Shown here one piece after another: positions 15,655 through 23,519 of a stretch of 31,651 nt of DNA. How positions within the stretch are numbered: the stretch's first letter is position 1; every line of letters starts with the position of its first letter. This DNA comes from Deltaproteobacteria bacterium. GTDB taxonomy: Bacteria; Desulfobacterota; Desulfofervidia; Desulfofervidales; DG-60. The notes beneath the pieces were generated by a model that did no database searches, was not told the DNA's origin, and saw only the letters and a program-made list of their open reading frames with translations. The position numbers were made by a program, and so were the translations under genes. Location: the NCBI GenBank assembly GCA_021163945.1, contig JAGGTC010000080.1, positions 1 to 31,651 on the forward strand, written 5' to 3'.

Positions 15655-17295
15655 CTACATTACCTCCTCCAAGAACTTCTCTGCCTCTTTTTCTTTACCT
15701 TTTAGAGGCCTCTTCCGTAGGTCAACAACCCTTTCCCTCTCTCCTGGAAAGACCAAGGCATTACCTACTAACTCATGAATACCAGTGATATCTACTCCAG
15801 GTACCCAATAGTCCATCAATGGTGGAAAGACAGCCCTATCAATCGCACAGATCATGCCAACATGATTTACCCCATATTTTTCATGGACATACCTTACTGC
15901 ACTTGCCCTAGGAAATCCCCCCCTAAGCCTTATTGGAAGATATTCATCCGCATTAAAACCACTCCCACTGCCACAACAAAAATTTTTCTCCCTTATAGTA
16001 TTTTCTGGCATCTCATAGAAGTGACCAGGGGGCAAAACATTCTTTATAATATACCTTGGCTCTTCAAGAAGCCCCATTGCCCTAGCTGGGTTACAGGAGT
16101 CATGGAATGTCAACACTATATGGGCATTTCTGCTTGGGTCTAAATTTAGCTTACCATGTTTTATAAGATCGGCAGTGAACTCACAGATGTGGACCATCTT
16201 TGTTGACTTTGCATTCTCAAACTTTGTACCTGTTATAGGGGATACTGGCTCCTCAAGGAAATCGGCAGGACCATTCCAGGTATCCATATATTGATTAATA
16301 ACCCTCCACATATGACCACACTCCCCTCCAAGTATCCACTTTACCCCAAGCCTCTTTGCCTCAGCATAAAATTTTGCATTTAACCTCTTTCCCATCTCAT
16401 GTGAGATAAAATAGCCAAAGTTTCCGCCCTCAGCCGCAAATGTGCTAATAGTATAGTCAAGGTCAAGGTATTCAAAGAGCAAAAGATAGCCCATACAATT
16501 AAATGTGCCTGGATCAGCAAAATAATCACCAGAAGGCATAATAAACAATATCTCATGCCCCTTTTCATTAACAGGGACCCTTGGCCTAATACCTGTTACA
16601 ACCTCACACTCATCTGCAAAAAACTCAAGCATATCCTTAAATGCATGAGGTGGGGAGCCAATATGGCTGCCTATCTTAAAGCAGCTTCCTACTGAGGCCA
16701 TAGCCCATTCAATACCAAGGCCAATAGAGCTCAAAAGTTCCCTTCCTAATATAGTAATGTCAGCCATATCAATGCCATAAGGACAAAAGGCAGAACAGCG
16801 TCTACACTCACTACACTGATACAGATAGTAATATAATTCCTTTACTACATCCTCTGTAAGTTCCCTTGCCCCGGCAAGCCTTCCAAGGATTTTCCCTGCT
16901 GTAGTATGATATCTTCTGTATAAAGACCTCATAAGCTCTGCCCGCAACACGGGCATATTCTTTGGGTCTCCTGTCCCTAAAAAGAATTGACACTTATCAG
17001 CACAGGCACCACACCTTACACAGATATCCATAAAGAGCCTCAGGCTCCTGTACTTGTTAAGCCTATCATTAAACCCTACTAAAAATATCTCTTTCCAGTT
17101 TTTGGGAAGCTTCCAGTCCTCATCATAGGTCGACCAGCTCCTTGGGAATGGATAGTCAAGCCACTCAAGCCACTTTGGGGCTGCTGCATGACAGTGAGTA
17201 CCCTCTTTAAACTCAGGCTTTGTATCCATCCATTTCCTTCCAGGGGGCCTAAAACTTATGTTTGCTAATTCTTCTGGTTTTGGAATTGCTGCCAT
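15655..17295 (-). CDS. dsrK: DsrK, HdrD-like Fe-S catalytic subunit
   Basis: A 546-residue cytoplasmic-side protein related to heterodisulfide reductase HdrD, thought to act on the DsrC trisulfide or disulfide. Two [4Fe-4S] sites are Cys92/95/98/102 and Cys161/164/167/171 (CPYG). Two CCG-type regions follow: a degenerate ECGHMW / DSCNP area and FCCGSGSGF, which are expected to hold the special catalytic [4Fe-4S] cluster. The gene is three bases after dsrM and directly before dsrJ. dsrC and dsrAB are not in this window. Confidence 0.95.
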   Translation of the reverse strand: MAAIPKPEELANISFRPPGRKWMDTKPEFKEGTHCHAAAPKWLEWLDYPFPRSWSTYDEDWKLPKNWKEIFLVGFNDRLNKYRSLRLFMDICVRCGACADKCQFFLGTGDPKNMPVLRAELMRSLYRRYHTTAGKILGRLAGARELTEDVVKELYYYLYQCSECRRCSAFCPYGIDMADITILGRELLSSIGLGIEWAMASVGSCFKIGSHIGSPPHAFKDMLEFFADECEVVTGIRPRVPVNEKGHEILFIMPSGDYFADPGTFNCMGYLLLFEYLDLDYTISTFAAEGGNFGYFISHEMGKRLNAKFYAEAKRLGVKWILGGECGHMWRVINQYMDTWNGPADFLEEPVSPITGTKFENAKSTKMVHICEFTADLIKHGKLNLDPSRNAHIVLTFHDSCNPARAMGLLEEPRYIIKNVLPPGHFYEMPENTIREKNFCCGSGSGFNADEYLPIRLRGGFPRASAVRYVHEKYGVNHVGMICAIDRAVFPPLMDYWVPGVDITGIHELVGNALVFPGERERVVDLRKRPLKGKEKEAEKFLEEVM

Positions 17296-17297
17296 TT

Positions 17298-18476
17298 TTA
17301 CTCCTCTTTAATTTGTTTTCTCAAAAACTCTGTCTCTGGAAATACAGGGGCATGACGGTTGCCACTCAATTTATTATAAAGCCTGGCCGCCTCTTCATCT
17401 GCCAATTCTTCAAGTTTTTCCTTTCCCAATTTCTTTGCCTCTTCTACTGATATCTCAAGTGGCAATCCAAACTTTGCCATATCTTCCCTCCAGTCATTTT
17501 CCTGATCAAGGTATGTCTTTACCCTTACAGGATAATTCCAAGGATTAACATGCCTCACTGCCCTGTTATTGTTTGCCAAATTCCTAGTCATACTCATAAA
17601 TATCCCTGCCATATGTGCAAGCTTTGTAAATGGGAAATAGGCAAAAAATGAACTTACCAAAAATAGATGGACATAAAATATAACTCCAATGTGTTCCTTT
17701 GGTATATGAGGATGAAGACTTGCCAAACCCAAAGTTAGCTCCTTCACAGCAGTCATGTCCACCTTAAAGAAATATCGCATCAATATACCACTAATCCCTA
17801 TTGCCAAAAGCCAAAATAGGGGGAGATAATCAGAAAAGAGGGAAATATATCGCAATTTTGGGTCAAAGATCCTTCTTAGCAAGAGATAAGTCAATGCTAC
17901 TATAAGGACTATACCAGAGATATAGACTGCTGGTACATATAATTGAAAGAAGCTATCTATGTGTTCAACTAAACGCACAAACGAAGGCACAGGTTCCGTA
18001 AACAGCCAAAGGTGCCTTATCAGGATTACAAGGAATGAATAGTGAAATGCTATAGCCCCTAGCCATAGCCACTTACTTGACCAGTAAACAAGCCTTTTCT
18101 TTTCAGGATAGCTTGGCTCATCCCTCAACTGGGCCTTTATATTTCTAAAGAGGCTCCTAAAAAAGAATACCTCAAGGATCATCCTACCAATAACTTCCCA
18201 TGTCGTAAATGGATTTTCAAGTCTATCTCTCAATGTCCTCTTAAGCCAAGGAAGGCTTTTTTGCTGTCCACAAGTTGTAGGTATACGGAAAGGAACAGGC
18301 GTGCGTGCCCATATCACTACCTTATAGACCATGCCTACAAAGAAGATCAGGATTGCTAAATAAGGTATAATTATCCCAAAAACAACCTCAAGACCTGCCG
18401 TCACCCCAATTATTGGAACAAAAATAAGCACTAAAACTAAGAAAAAAGAACAATACCATGCAAGATTAAAACTCAT
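17298..18476 (-). CDS. dsrM: DsrM, NarI-like cytochrome b membrane subunit
   Basis: A 392-residue membrane protein of the nitrate-reductase gamma (NarI) family that binds haem b and passes electrons between menaquinol and DsrK. Hydrophobic segments fall at about 5-55, 135-155, 180-200, 220-240 and 270-295, with His residues in AIAFHYSFLVILIRHLW and FYVHLFLV suited to haem ligation. The long polar C-terminal tail (about 300-392) is usual for DsrM. It overlaps the upstream RsbRD-domain gene by 11 bases. Confidence 0.95.
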   Translation of the reverse strand: MSFNLAWYCSFFLVLVLIFVPIIGVTAGLEVVFGIIIPYLAILIFFVGMVYKVVIWARTPVPFRIPTTCGQQKSLPWLKRTLRDRLENPFTTWEVIGRMILEVFFFRSLFRNIKAQLRDEPSYPEKKRLVYWSSKWLWLGAIAFHYSFLVILIRHLWLFTEPVPSFVRLVEHIDSFFQLYVPAVYISGIVLIVALTYLLLRRIFDPKLRYISLFSDYLPLFWLLAIGISGILMRYFFKVDMTAVKELTLGLASLHPHIPKEHIGVIFYVHLFLVSSFFAYFPFTKLAHMAGIFMSMTRNLANNNRAVRHVNPWNYPVRVKTYLDQENDWREDMAKFGLPLEISVEEAKKLGKEKLEELADEEAARLYNKLSGNRHAPVFPETEFLRKQIKEE

Positions 18477-19020
18477 TTGCCTTCACCTCTTTGTTATTTT
18501 TCTGGTCTAAATCCACTACTAAGCCTGCCATTCGCAGCAGCCCACTTACCCTTCTTTTCACCTCATCTACCCTAAGCTCATAGAGTTTCTCCCGACGTCT
18601 CATATACACATCAAAACATAGAAGGGCCAATCCATCTATCCTAGACTCAATTTCCAATAACTCCTCAGGGACTCCCTTTTCTCTAATCTCCTTTTCTAAC
18701 TCCTTTCTAATTGCTGTCTTTAGAAGAAAAATAAATGTAAGTGCCCCAGAGGGGAGAAAATCCTGGATTGCCCTGATGCTGATAACCCTATCAAGAAAGT
18801 AAGAGACCCTATCAGGTTCCATCCCATAAAGTAATGCCTCATAGATCCCCTTTATTCCTTCATGAAACTCATATGCTACAGGATTAGCAAAGCGATCCTT
18901 TTCCCTTTTTAAAAACCTTGCAGTCTCAGGTGGGTAAGTCTCAAATATCAAATTTAACCACCTTTCCAAAACGAGATGTCTTTTTTCTGATAAAAAACCT
19001 TGTAAATCCATACGGGTCAT
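18466..19020 (-). CDS. RsbRD N-terminal domain protein leading the dsr operon
   Basis: A 184-residue all-helical protein matching the RsbRD N-terminal domain seen at the head of dsrMKJOP clusters in sulfate reducers. It has the typical start MDLQGFLSEKRHLVLERW and LIFETYPPETARFLKREKD with FANPV. The domain belongs to the globin-like sensor part of stressosome proteins, but no STAS output domain is present, so its role in the dsr operon is unknown. I start at ATG 19020, because the promoter predicts transcription starting at that base; ATG 19011 is the alternative and TTG 19038 would lie inside the promoter. Confidence 0.85.
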   Translation of the reverse strand: MTRMDLQGFLSEKRHLVLERWLNLIFETYPPETARFLKREKDRFANPVAYEFHEGIKGIYEALLYGMEPDRVSYFLDRVISIRAIQDFLPSGALTFIFLLKTAIRKELEKEIREKGVPEELLEIESRIDGLALLCFDVYMRRREKLYELRVDEVKRRVSGLLRMAGLVVDLDQKNNKEVKANEF

Positions 19021-19026
19021 TGGAGA

Positions 19027-19055
19027 TATATACACCAAGCAGGTTTCTTTGTCAA
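19027..19055 (-). promoter_or_regulatory. Promoter of the RsbRD-dsrMKJOP operon
   Basis: TTGACA (complement of 19050-19055), exactly 17 bases, TATATA (complement of 19027-19032). The expected start, about seven bases on, coincides with the A of the ATG at 19020. There is no Shine-Dalgarno sequence before that ATG, so a leaderless dsr mRNA is predicted. Confidence 0.72.
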
Positions 19056-19118
19056 GAGAAAAATTAAATCACTTATGGACAACCAGGAAATTTGATGTTA
19101 TTAAAATAAGAATAGAAA

Positions 19119-19337
19119 ATGAGGATAAAGGTAAAGGTAATTACAAATGCAAAGGAAAATAGAGTTTTAGAGGAAAAAGGAGGATATAAGGTCTATTTGA
19201 ATACTACACCAGTTCATGGAAAGGCAAATAAGGCCCTAATTGAAATTTTGGCAAGGTATTTTCATACAAAGAAGGGCAATATAAGGATAATCAAAGGTGA
19301 GAGGTCAAAGGAAAAGCATTTAGAGATTATTACATAA
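19119..19337 (+). CDS. DUF167 (YggU) family protein
   Basis: A 72-residue protein matching the YggU/DUF167 family: IKVKVITNAKENRV at the start, then VYLNTTPVHGKANKALIEILAR and a basic end (IIKGERSKEKHLEI). Function is unknown; the fold is a small alpha/beta domain. It is a single gene diverging from the dsr operon and overlapping glycerate kinase tail-to-tail by 18 bases. No ribosome binding site is evident; TAAAAT at 19102-19107 could be a -10 box, but no matching -35 was found. Confidence 0.9.
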   Translation: MRIKVKVITNAKENRVLEEKGGYKVYLNTTPVHGKANKALIEILARYFHTKKGNIRIIKGERSKEKHLEIIT

Positions 19338-20630
19338 CTTTTCTATTATCATTATTTGTATATCCATTACGTTTGTACCAGTTGGGCCAGTGATAAAAAG
19401 ACTATTTATCTTTTTAAAAAAATTATAGGAATCATTCTCTTTTAAATACGCCTCTGGGGAAAGGCCCAAGTGCCTTGCCTGTAATATAGTATGGCCATCA
19501 ACTATCGCCCCAGCAGCATCAGTTGGTCCATCCGTACCATCACTGCCAGCAGAGAGAAAGGTAATCCCAAGAACCCCCTCTATTGCCATGGCAAAAGCTA
19601 AAGCCAGCTCCATATTCCTCCCCCCCTTTCCCCTCCCTCTCACTGTAACAGTGGTCTCTCCCCCTGATATAAGGCACTGAGGGAAAGTGGTAGGACTATC
19701 CTTTGTCTTAAGGGCAATAGACGCAAGATAACTCCCTACATCCTTTGCCTCACCGCTTATCTGTGAAGAAATGATCCTTGGACAAAGGCCAAATTCCTCT
19801 GCCTTATCCCTAGCTGCCATTAATGCATTTTTATTGCTAGCAATGATAACATTCTCTACCCTGCTAAATATAGGGTCTCCCTCCTTTGGCGTTTCTGGAA
19901 TAAGTCCCTTTTTACCTTCACTAAGAATACTTAAGATAGCTCTTGGTACCCTTTTTATAAGACCAAACTTTTCTAAGATATCTAATGCATCTCTATAAGT
20001 AGTAGAATCGGGGGAGGTAGGGCCTGATGCAATGGTCTCTAGTCTATCCCCAATTACATCAGAGATTATAAGGGAAATGGTCTTGGCTGGATAGGCAATC
20101 TCTGCCAGCCTTCCACCCTTTACCTTAGAGATGTGTTTCCTTACAGTATTTATCTCATTTATATCTGCCCCAGACCTAAGAAGGGCATTTGTAAGCCCTA
20201 CCTTTTCATCTAACCCAATCCCCTCAACAGGGGATACAAGCAATGCTGAGCCCCCTCCTGAGATAAGGCATATGATTAGGGTCTTCTCATCTGTATTCTT
20301 AAGGAGGTTTATAATCTCCTCAGTCCCCTTTATCCCATTTTCATCGGGCAAGGGGTGCCCTGCCTCAATTATGTCTATCTTTTTCAAGATCCCACCATAA
20401 CCATACTTTGTAATCACAATGCCCTTATTTATTAAATCCAATAGACAATCCTCTAGCCCCTTGGCCATAAGATAGGAGGCCTTTCCAAATCCAATAACTA
20501 TAAAGGAGTTGTATTTACCTCTCTCATATTCCATCCTAATTTTTTCTGAGTATTTTTTAATTACAAGATAGGGGTCTACAGCCCTAAGTGCACCATAAAA
20601 TATCTGCCTAAGTACCTCTTTAGTATGCAT
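19320..20630 (-). CDS. Glycerate 2-kinase (MOFRL type)
   Basis: A 436-residue member of the GckA/TtuD/MOFRL family that phosphorylates D-glycerate to 2-phosphoglycerate. Characteristic stretches are GFGKASYLMAKGLED, GHPLPDENG, LISGGGSALLVSPVEG, NTVRKHISKVKGGRLA, SGGETTVTVRGRGKGGRN and the C-terminal SAGSDGTDGPTDAAGAIVDG. I start at ATG 20630, where family members normally begin. A TTG at 20696 opens a longer frame, but that TTG is the first part of a -35 box, so it should not be transcribed. Neighbouring glycosyltransferases that use glycerate or phosphoglycerate suggest a shared pathway. Confidence 0.9.
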   Translation of the reverse strand: MHTKEVLRQIFYGALRAVDPYLVIKKYSEKIRMEYERGKYNSFIVIGFGKASYLMAKGLEDCLLDLINKGIVITKYGYGGILKKIDIIEAGHPLPDENGIKGTEEIINLLKNTDEKTLIICLISGGGSALLVSPVEGIGLDEKVGLTNALLRSGADINEINTVRKHISKVKGGRLAEIAYPAKTISLIISDVIGDRLETIASGPTSPDSTTYRDALDILEKFGLIKRVPRAILSILSEGKKGLIPETPKEGDPIFSRVENVIIASNKNALMAARDKAEEFGLCPRIISSQISGEAKDVGSYLASIALKTKDSPTTFPQCLISGGETTVTVRGRGKGGRNMELALAFAMAIEGVLGITFLSAGSDGTDGPTDAAGAIVDGHTILQARHLGLSPEAYLKENDSYNFFKKINSLFITGPTGTNVMDIQIMIIEKLCNNL

Positions 20631-20667
20631 ATTGCTACTTTTTTCCTTGACCAATTTATCAATAACA

Positions 20668-20696
20668 TTTATACTCTGAATAATTTTAATTTTCAA
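20668..20696 (-). promoter_or_regulatory. Promoter of glycerate kinase gene
   Basis: TTGAAA (complement of 20691-20696), 17 bases, TATAAA (complement of 20668-20673). The start near 20661 gives a leader of about 31 bases to ATG 20630. It overlaps the short spacer to the divergent gene at 20711. Confidence 0.6.
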
Positions 20697-20710
20697 ATAG
20701 AGATAAATAA

Positions 20711-21919
20711 ATGTCTGATTTTTATCAAACAGGGGTTATAAGTACCTTACATAGGCTAGGTAAACCAAGTCTAGAAAGGCTTGAGGCAGAACTCCTTTAT
20801 TACTCAAAGGAGAGGCCCATTGCTCTTATCCTTCCATCTCTTTATTCTGAGCTAAAGGGAGAGGCACTAAAGGGCATAGTCAAAGAGCTTAAAGAAGTAA
20901 AATATATTAAAGAGGTTGTTGTCTCCCTTGGGCCCTGCAATGAAGAGGAATTTAAACATGCAAAGGAATTTTTCTCTGTCCTACCTCAAAAGACAAGCAT
21001 CATCTGGATTACAGGCAAAAGAATAAACTCTATACTTGAGGCCATCGAGGCCTCAGGCCTTTGCTTGGGCGAAACTGGCAAGGGTAAATCGGTCTGGATA
21101 GCATATGGCTATGTCTTATCTAAGAAAGATCTATATGTAATTACCTTGCATGATTGCGATATCTTAACTTATAGCAGAGACATGTTGGCCCGTTTGTGCT
21201 ATCCAGTAACAAATCCAAATCTGGATTATGAATTTTGTAAGGGGTTTTATAGCCGAGTAACAGACAGAATGCATGGAAGGGTAACTAGGCTCTTTTTTAC
21301 ACCTCTAATAAGGTCCCTTCAAAAAATCATAGGCTACCTCCCACTGCTTGTCTTCTTTGACAGCTTCAGATATGCACTAGCAGGGGAGTGTTCTATGATT
21401 GCGGATTTGGCAAGGGTGATTAGAATCCCAAGTGATTGGGGGCTTGAGGTAGGTATGCTGGCAGAGGTCTATAGAAACTGTGCTGTAAAGAGGGTATGCC
21501 AGGTAGATATTGCTGACAATTATGAACACAAACACCAAGAATTGTCTCCAGATGACTCGTCTAAAGGCCTATTTAAGATGTGTGTGGATTTATGCAAGTC
21601 CCTATTTAGAACCCTAGTCTCAGAAGGCATTGTATTTTCAAGGGGAATGATGAATACCATTATTGCTACCTATGGAAAAACAGCACAGGATATGCTTGAG
21701 AGGTATGAACATGATGCGGCTATAAATGGTCTTTACTTTGACCGTCATGCTGACTGCATGGCTGTTGAGACCTTTAGAAATGGCATAAAGTTGGCGGCTG
21801 AAATTATAATGAAAGACCCTTTGGGTGTACCTTTGATCCCAAGCTGGGACAGGGTCAGCTCGGCCCTACCAGGTATTTGGGAGGAGCTTAAAACAGCCGT
21901 TGAAGAGGACAATAGCTAA
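20711..21919 (+). CDS. gpgS: Glucosyl-3-phosphoglycerate synthase-like glycosyltransferase
   Basis: A 402-residue GT-A glycosyltransferase resembling GpgS (family GT81), which joins NDP-glucose to 3-phosphoglycerate, the first step to glucosylglycerate solutes and, in mycobacteria, methylglucose polysaccharides. The start DFYQTGVISTLHRL, PIALILPSLYSELKG at 36-50, GKGKSVWIAYGY at 123-134, the metal motif HDCDILTY (Asp148, Asp150) and SDWGLEVGMLAEVYRN agree with characterised archaeal and bacterial GpgS proteins as I remember them. It ends directly against the next gene, tail-to-tail with no spacer. Exact acceptor not proven. Confidence 0.75.
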   Translation: MSDFYQTGVISTLHRLGKPSLERLEAELLYYSKERPIALILPSLYSELKGEALKGIVKELKEVKYIKEVVVSLGPCNEEEFKHAKEFFSVLPQKTSIIWITGKRINSILEAIEASGLCLGETGKGKSVWIAYGYVLSKKDLYVITLHDCDILTYSRDMLARLCYPVTNPNLDYEFCKGFYSRVTDRMHGRVTRLFFTPLIRSLQKIIGYLPLLVFFDSFRYALAGECSMIADLARVIRIPSDWGLEVGMLAEVYRNCAVKRVCQVDIADNYEHKHQELSPDDSSKGLFKMCVDLCKSLFRTLVSEGIVFSRGMMNTIIATYGKTAQDMLERYEHDAAINGLYFDRHADCMAVETFRNGIKLAAEIIMKDPLGVPLIPSWDRVSSALPGIWEELKTAVEEDNS

Positions 21920-23242
21920 TTACCACCTTTCTAAAAGATATGGTTTTAGGGCCTCAAACCTCTCACATTGTCTCTCAATTAGACACTCAGCATCATAAGT
22001 AGGCACATCCTTTGTCTCAATGATAAAGGAGGCAGTCCGCCCAAAATATATAGGGGCCAATGCCTCTAACAACCTCTCCCTTTCCTCCCCTTTGTGGTAG
22101 GAGATAGCAAAGTCATAGATAGTCTTTACCCACAAATCTATGGGGAAATTGAATTGATTTATCTCCAGGGATGCAACTTTGGCTATCCCCTCAAATGTCT
22201 CTGACATAAGTACTTTACTCAGATAGTCTTTATGCCTTTTGAATCCATCCTTAAATTTCTCTATCAAGGATTCAAGACTTACATTTACTGGCTCTGGGAA
22301 TACCTCAGACCTAAATCCATAAATGGCGGTGGGTAAACTCCTATCAATTGTCTTCCAACGGGCCTCATAGCGCTCCATAAGTTCAAAGACCGTCCCTACT
22401 ACTTGTTTAAACATAGGCTCTAAGGATTTTGCAGGGTCCTTTGGATCATGAATCTTTGCCCCTAAATATGATTGACATACCTTAAATCCCTCATTTATGG
22501 CCACAGTAGTCATCCAGATATCAATCCCATACCGAGCTACATCCGTCCCCCAAATGCCCCTTTTTAGATAGTGTTCAGTAAGACGACGTGAGAGCCCAAA
22601 GTCCCCTCCAATAGGCTGGCGGACCCTCTTTCCATAGAGGGCCCTGGTTAGGGGATAGACTATCATGTTTGTAATAGTCCCATCGTATTTGTGCCTAGAG
22701 TATATGGGGGTTACATAGTCATATCCTTTAATCAATATAGGGCCTAAAAGGTATTCTACCCACTCTGGCGTTATACTCCTAAGGTCTGCATCTACCAACA
22801 TACAGGCCTTTGCCCCCAAGGCATGTGCAACCTTTAAGATGGCCTGTAAGGCACTCCCCTTGCCAGGTAAACCGTGATAGGCAGTCACTACCTGACAGGC
22901 AGGGTGGACTGGGTGTTCTATCAAGATGGTATCTAATTGGGAGTAAATGCTTATCTCGCCTACAATCTCCCTTGTCCTATCTGTAGAGCCCCCATCAGAA
23001 TTGAGTAGTACTGATTTAAAGCGAGGGAAGTACTTTGCCAATCCATATTCAACTGCCTTAACTACCTGTGCAATCGTCCTTTCATTATTATAACTAGGTA
23101 TACCGACAAGTATATCTGCCTCCCCTATATCCTTTACCTTCTCCTTGGCCTCATCATCCAGTTCAAAGATATCCTCTTTCTTAGAAGGCTTAGAAAAGAT
23201 GTTGCGTAGTGATTGGACAAACCTCTTAAACCTTTCTTTCAT
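21920..23242 (-). CDS. GT-A fold glycosyltransferase, possible sugar-glycerate enzyme
   Basis: A 440-residue family-2-like glycosyltransferase. The GT-A core begins ILVGIPSYNNERTI near 44, then LLNSDGGSTDRT near 79, LPGKGSALQ near 125, and the metal motif VDADLRS (Asp151, Asp153). QPIGGDFGLSRRL and a WGTD...GIDIW stretch are reminiscent of mannosylglycerate synthase and related GT78 enzymes, a weak similarity by eye. The C-terminal 150 residues are helical and of unknown role. With GpgS-like and glycerate kinase genes next door, it may add a sugar to glycerate or glucosylglycerate. It follows the Lrp-domain gene by 36 bases on the same strand. Confidence 0.72.
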   Translation of the reverse strand: MKERFKRFVQSLRNIFSKPSKKEDIFELDDEAKEKVKDIGEADILVGIPSYNNERTIAQVVKAVEYGLAKYFPRFKSVLLNSDGGSTDRTREIVGEISIYSQLDTILIEHPVHPACQVVTAYHGLPGKGSALQAILKVAHALGAKACMLVDADLRSITPEWVEYLLGPILIKGYDYVTPIYSRHKYDGTITNMIVYPLTRALYGKRVRQPIGGDFGLSRRLTEHYLKRGIWGTDVARYGIDIWMTTVAINEGFKVCQSYLGAKIHDPKDPAKSLEPMFKQVVGTVFELMERYEARWKTIDRSLPTAIYGFRSEVFPEPVNVSLESLIEKFKDGFKRHKDYLSKVLMSETFEGIAKVASLEINQFNFPIDLWVKTIYDFAISYHKGEERERLLEALAPIYFGRTASFIIETKDVPTYDAECLIERQCERFEALKPYLLERW

Positions 23243-23278
23243 AATCTAAATAAGTATTCAATTATCGCTTTATAAGAG

Positions 23279-23509
23279 TTAAATCGGGGCCTTAATTAAG
23301 GTCTCTGTCCCGGTAATGCCATCTATAATTCCGATCTTCTCAACGACAATTTCTGTTAGTGCCTCAATGTTTTCTGTCTCTATCATTGCAACTATATCAT
23401 ATCTTCCAAAAACAGCATAAGCATATTTCACACCACTTATCCCCCTTAGGGTCTCCAAAACCGTCTTTACTTTACCTGGGGAGGTATTAATTAGAACACC
23501 TGCTACCAT
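23279..23509 (-). CDS. Stand-alone Lrp/AsnC ligand-binding (RAM) domain protein
   Basis: A 76-residue protein consisting only of the alpha/beta sensor domain of Lrp/AsnC regulators (VAGVLINTSPGKVKTVLE, AYAVFGRYDIVAMIE, GITGTETLIKAPI). It has no helix-turn-helix, so it probably binds an amino acid or joins other Lrp proteins rather than binding DNA itself. The start is ATG 23509, with AGGAGG (complement of 23515-23520) five bases upstream and overlapping the end of valS. An in-frame TTG further up lies inside valS and is unlikely. It sits between valS and a glycosyltransferase gene. Confidence 0.88.
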   Translation of the reverse strand: MVAGVLINTSPGKVKTVLETLRGISGVKYAYAVFGRYDIVAMIETENIEALTEIVVEKIGIIDGITGTETLIKAPI

Positions 23510-23519
23510 CTTTTCCTCC

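Noticed and set aside
15775..16143. A 122-codon plus-strand open frame
   Set aside because: Antisense to dsrK, with no recognisable domain and no start signal; explained by codon bias of the real gene.
20631..20696. N-terminal extension of glycerate kinase from a TTG
   Set aside because: The TTG coincides with a -35 box (TTGAAA, 17 bases, TATAAA), and family members start near ATG 20630.
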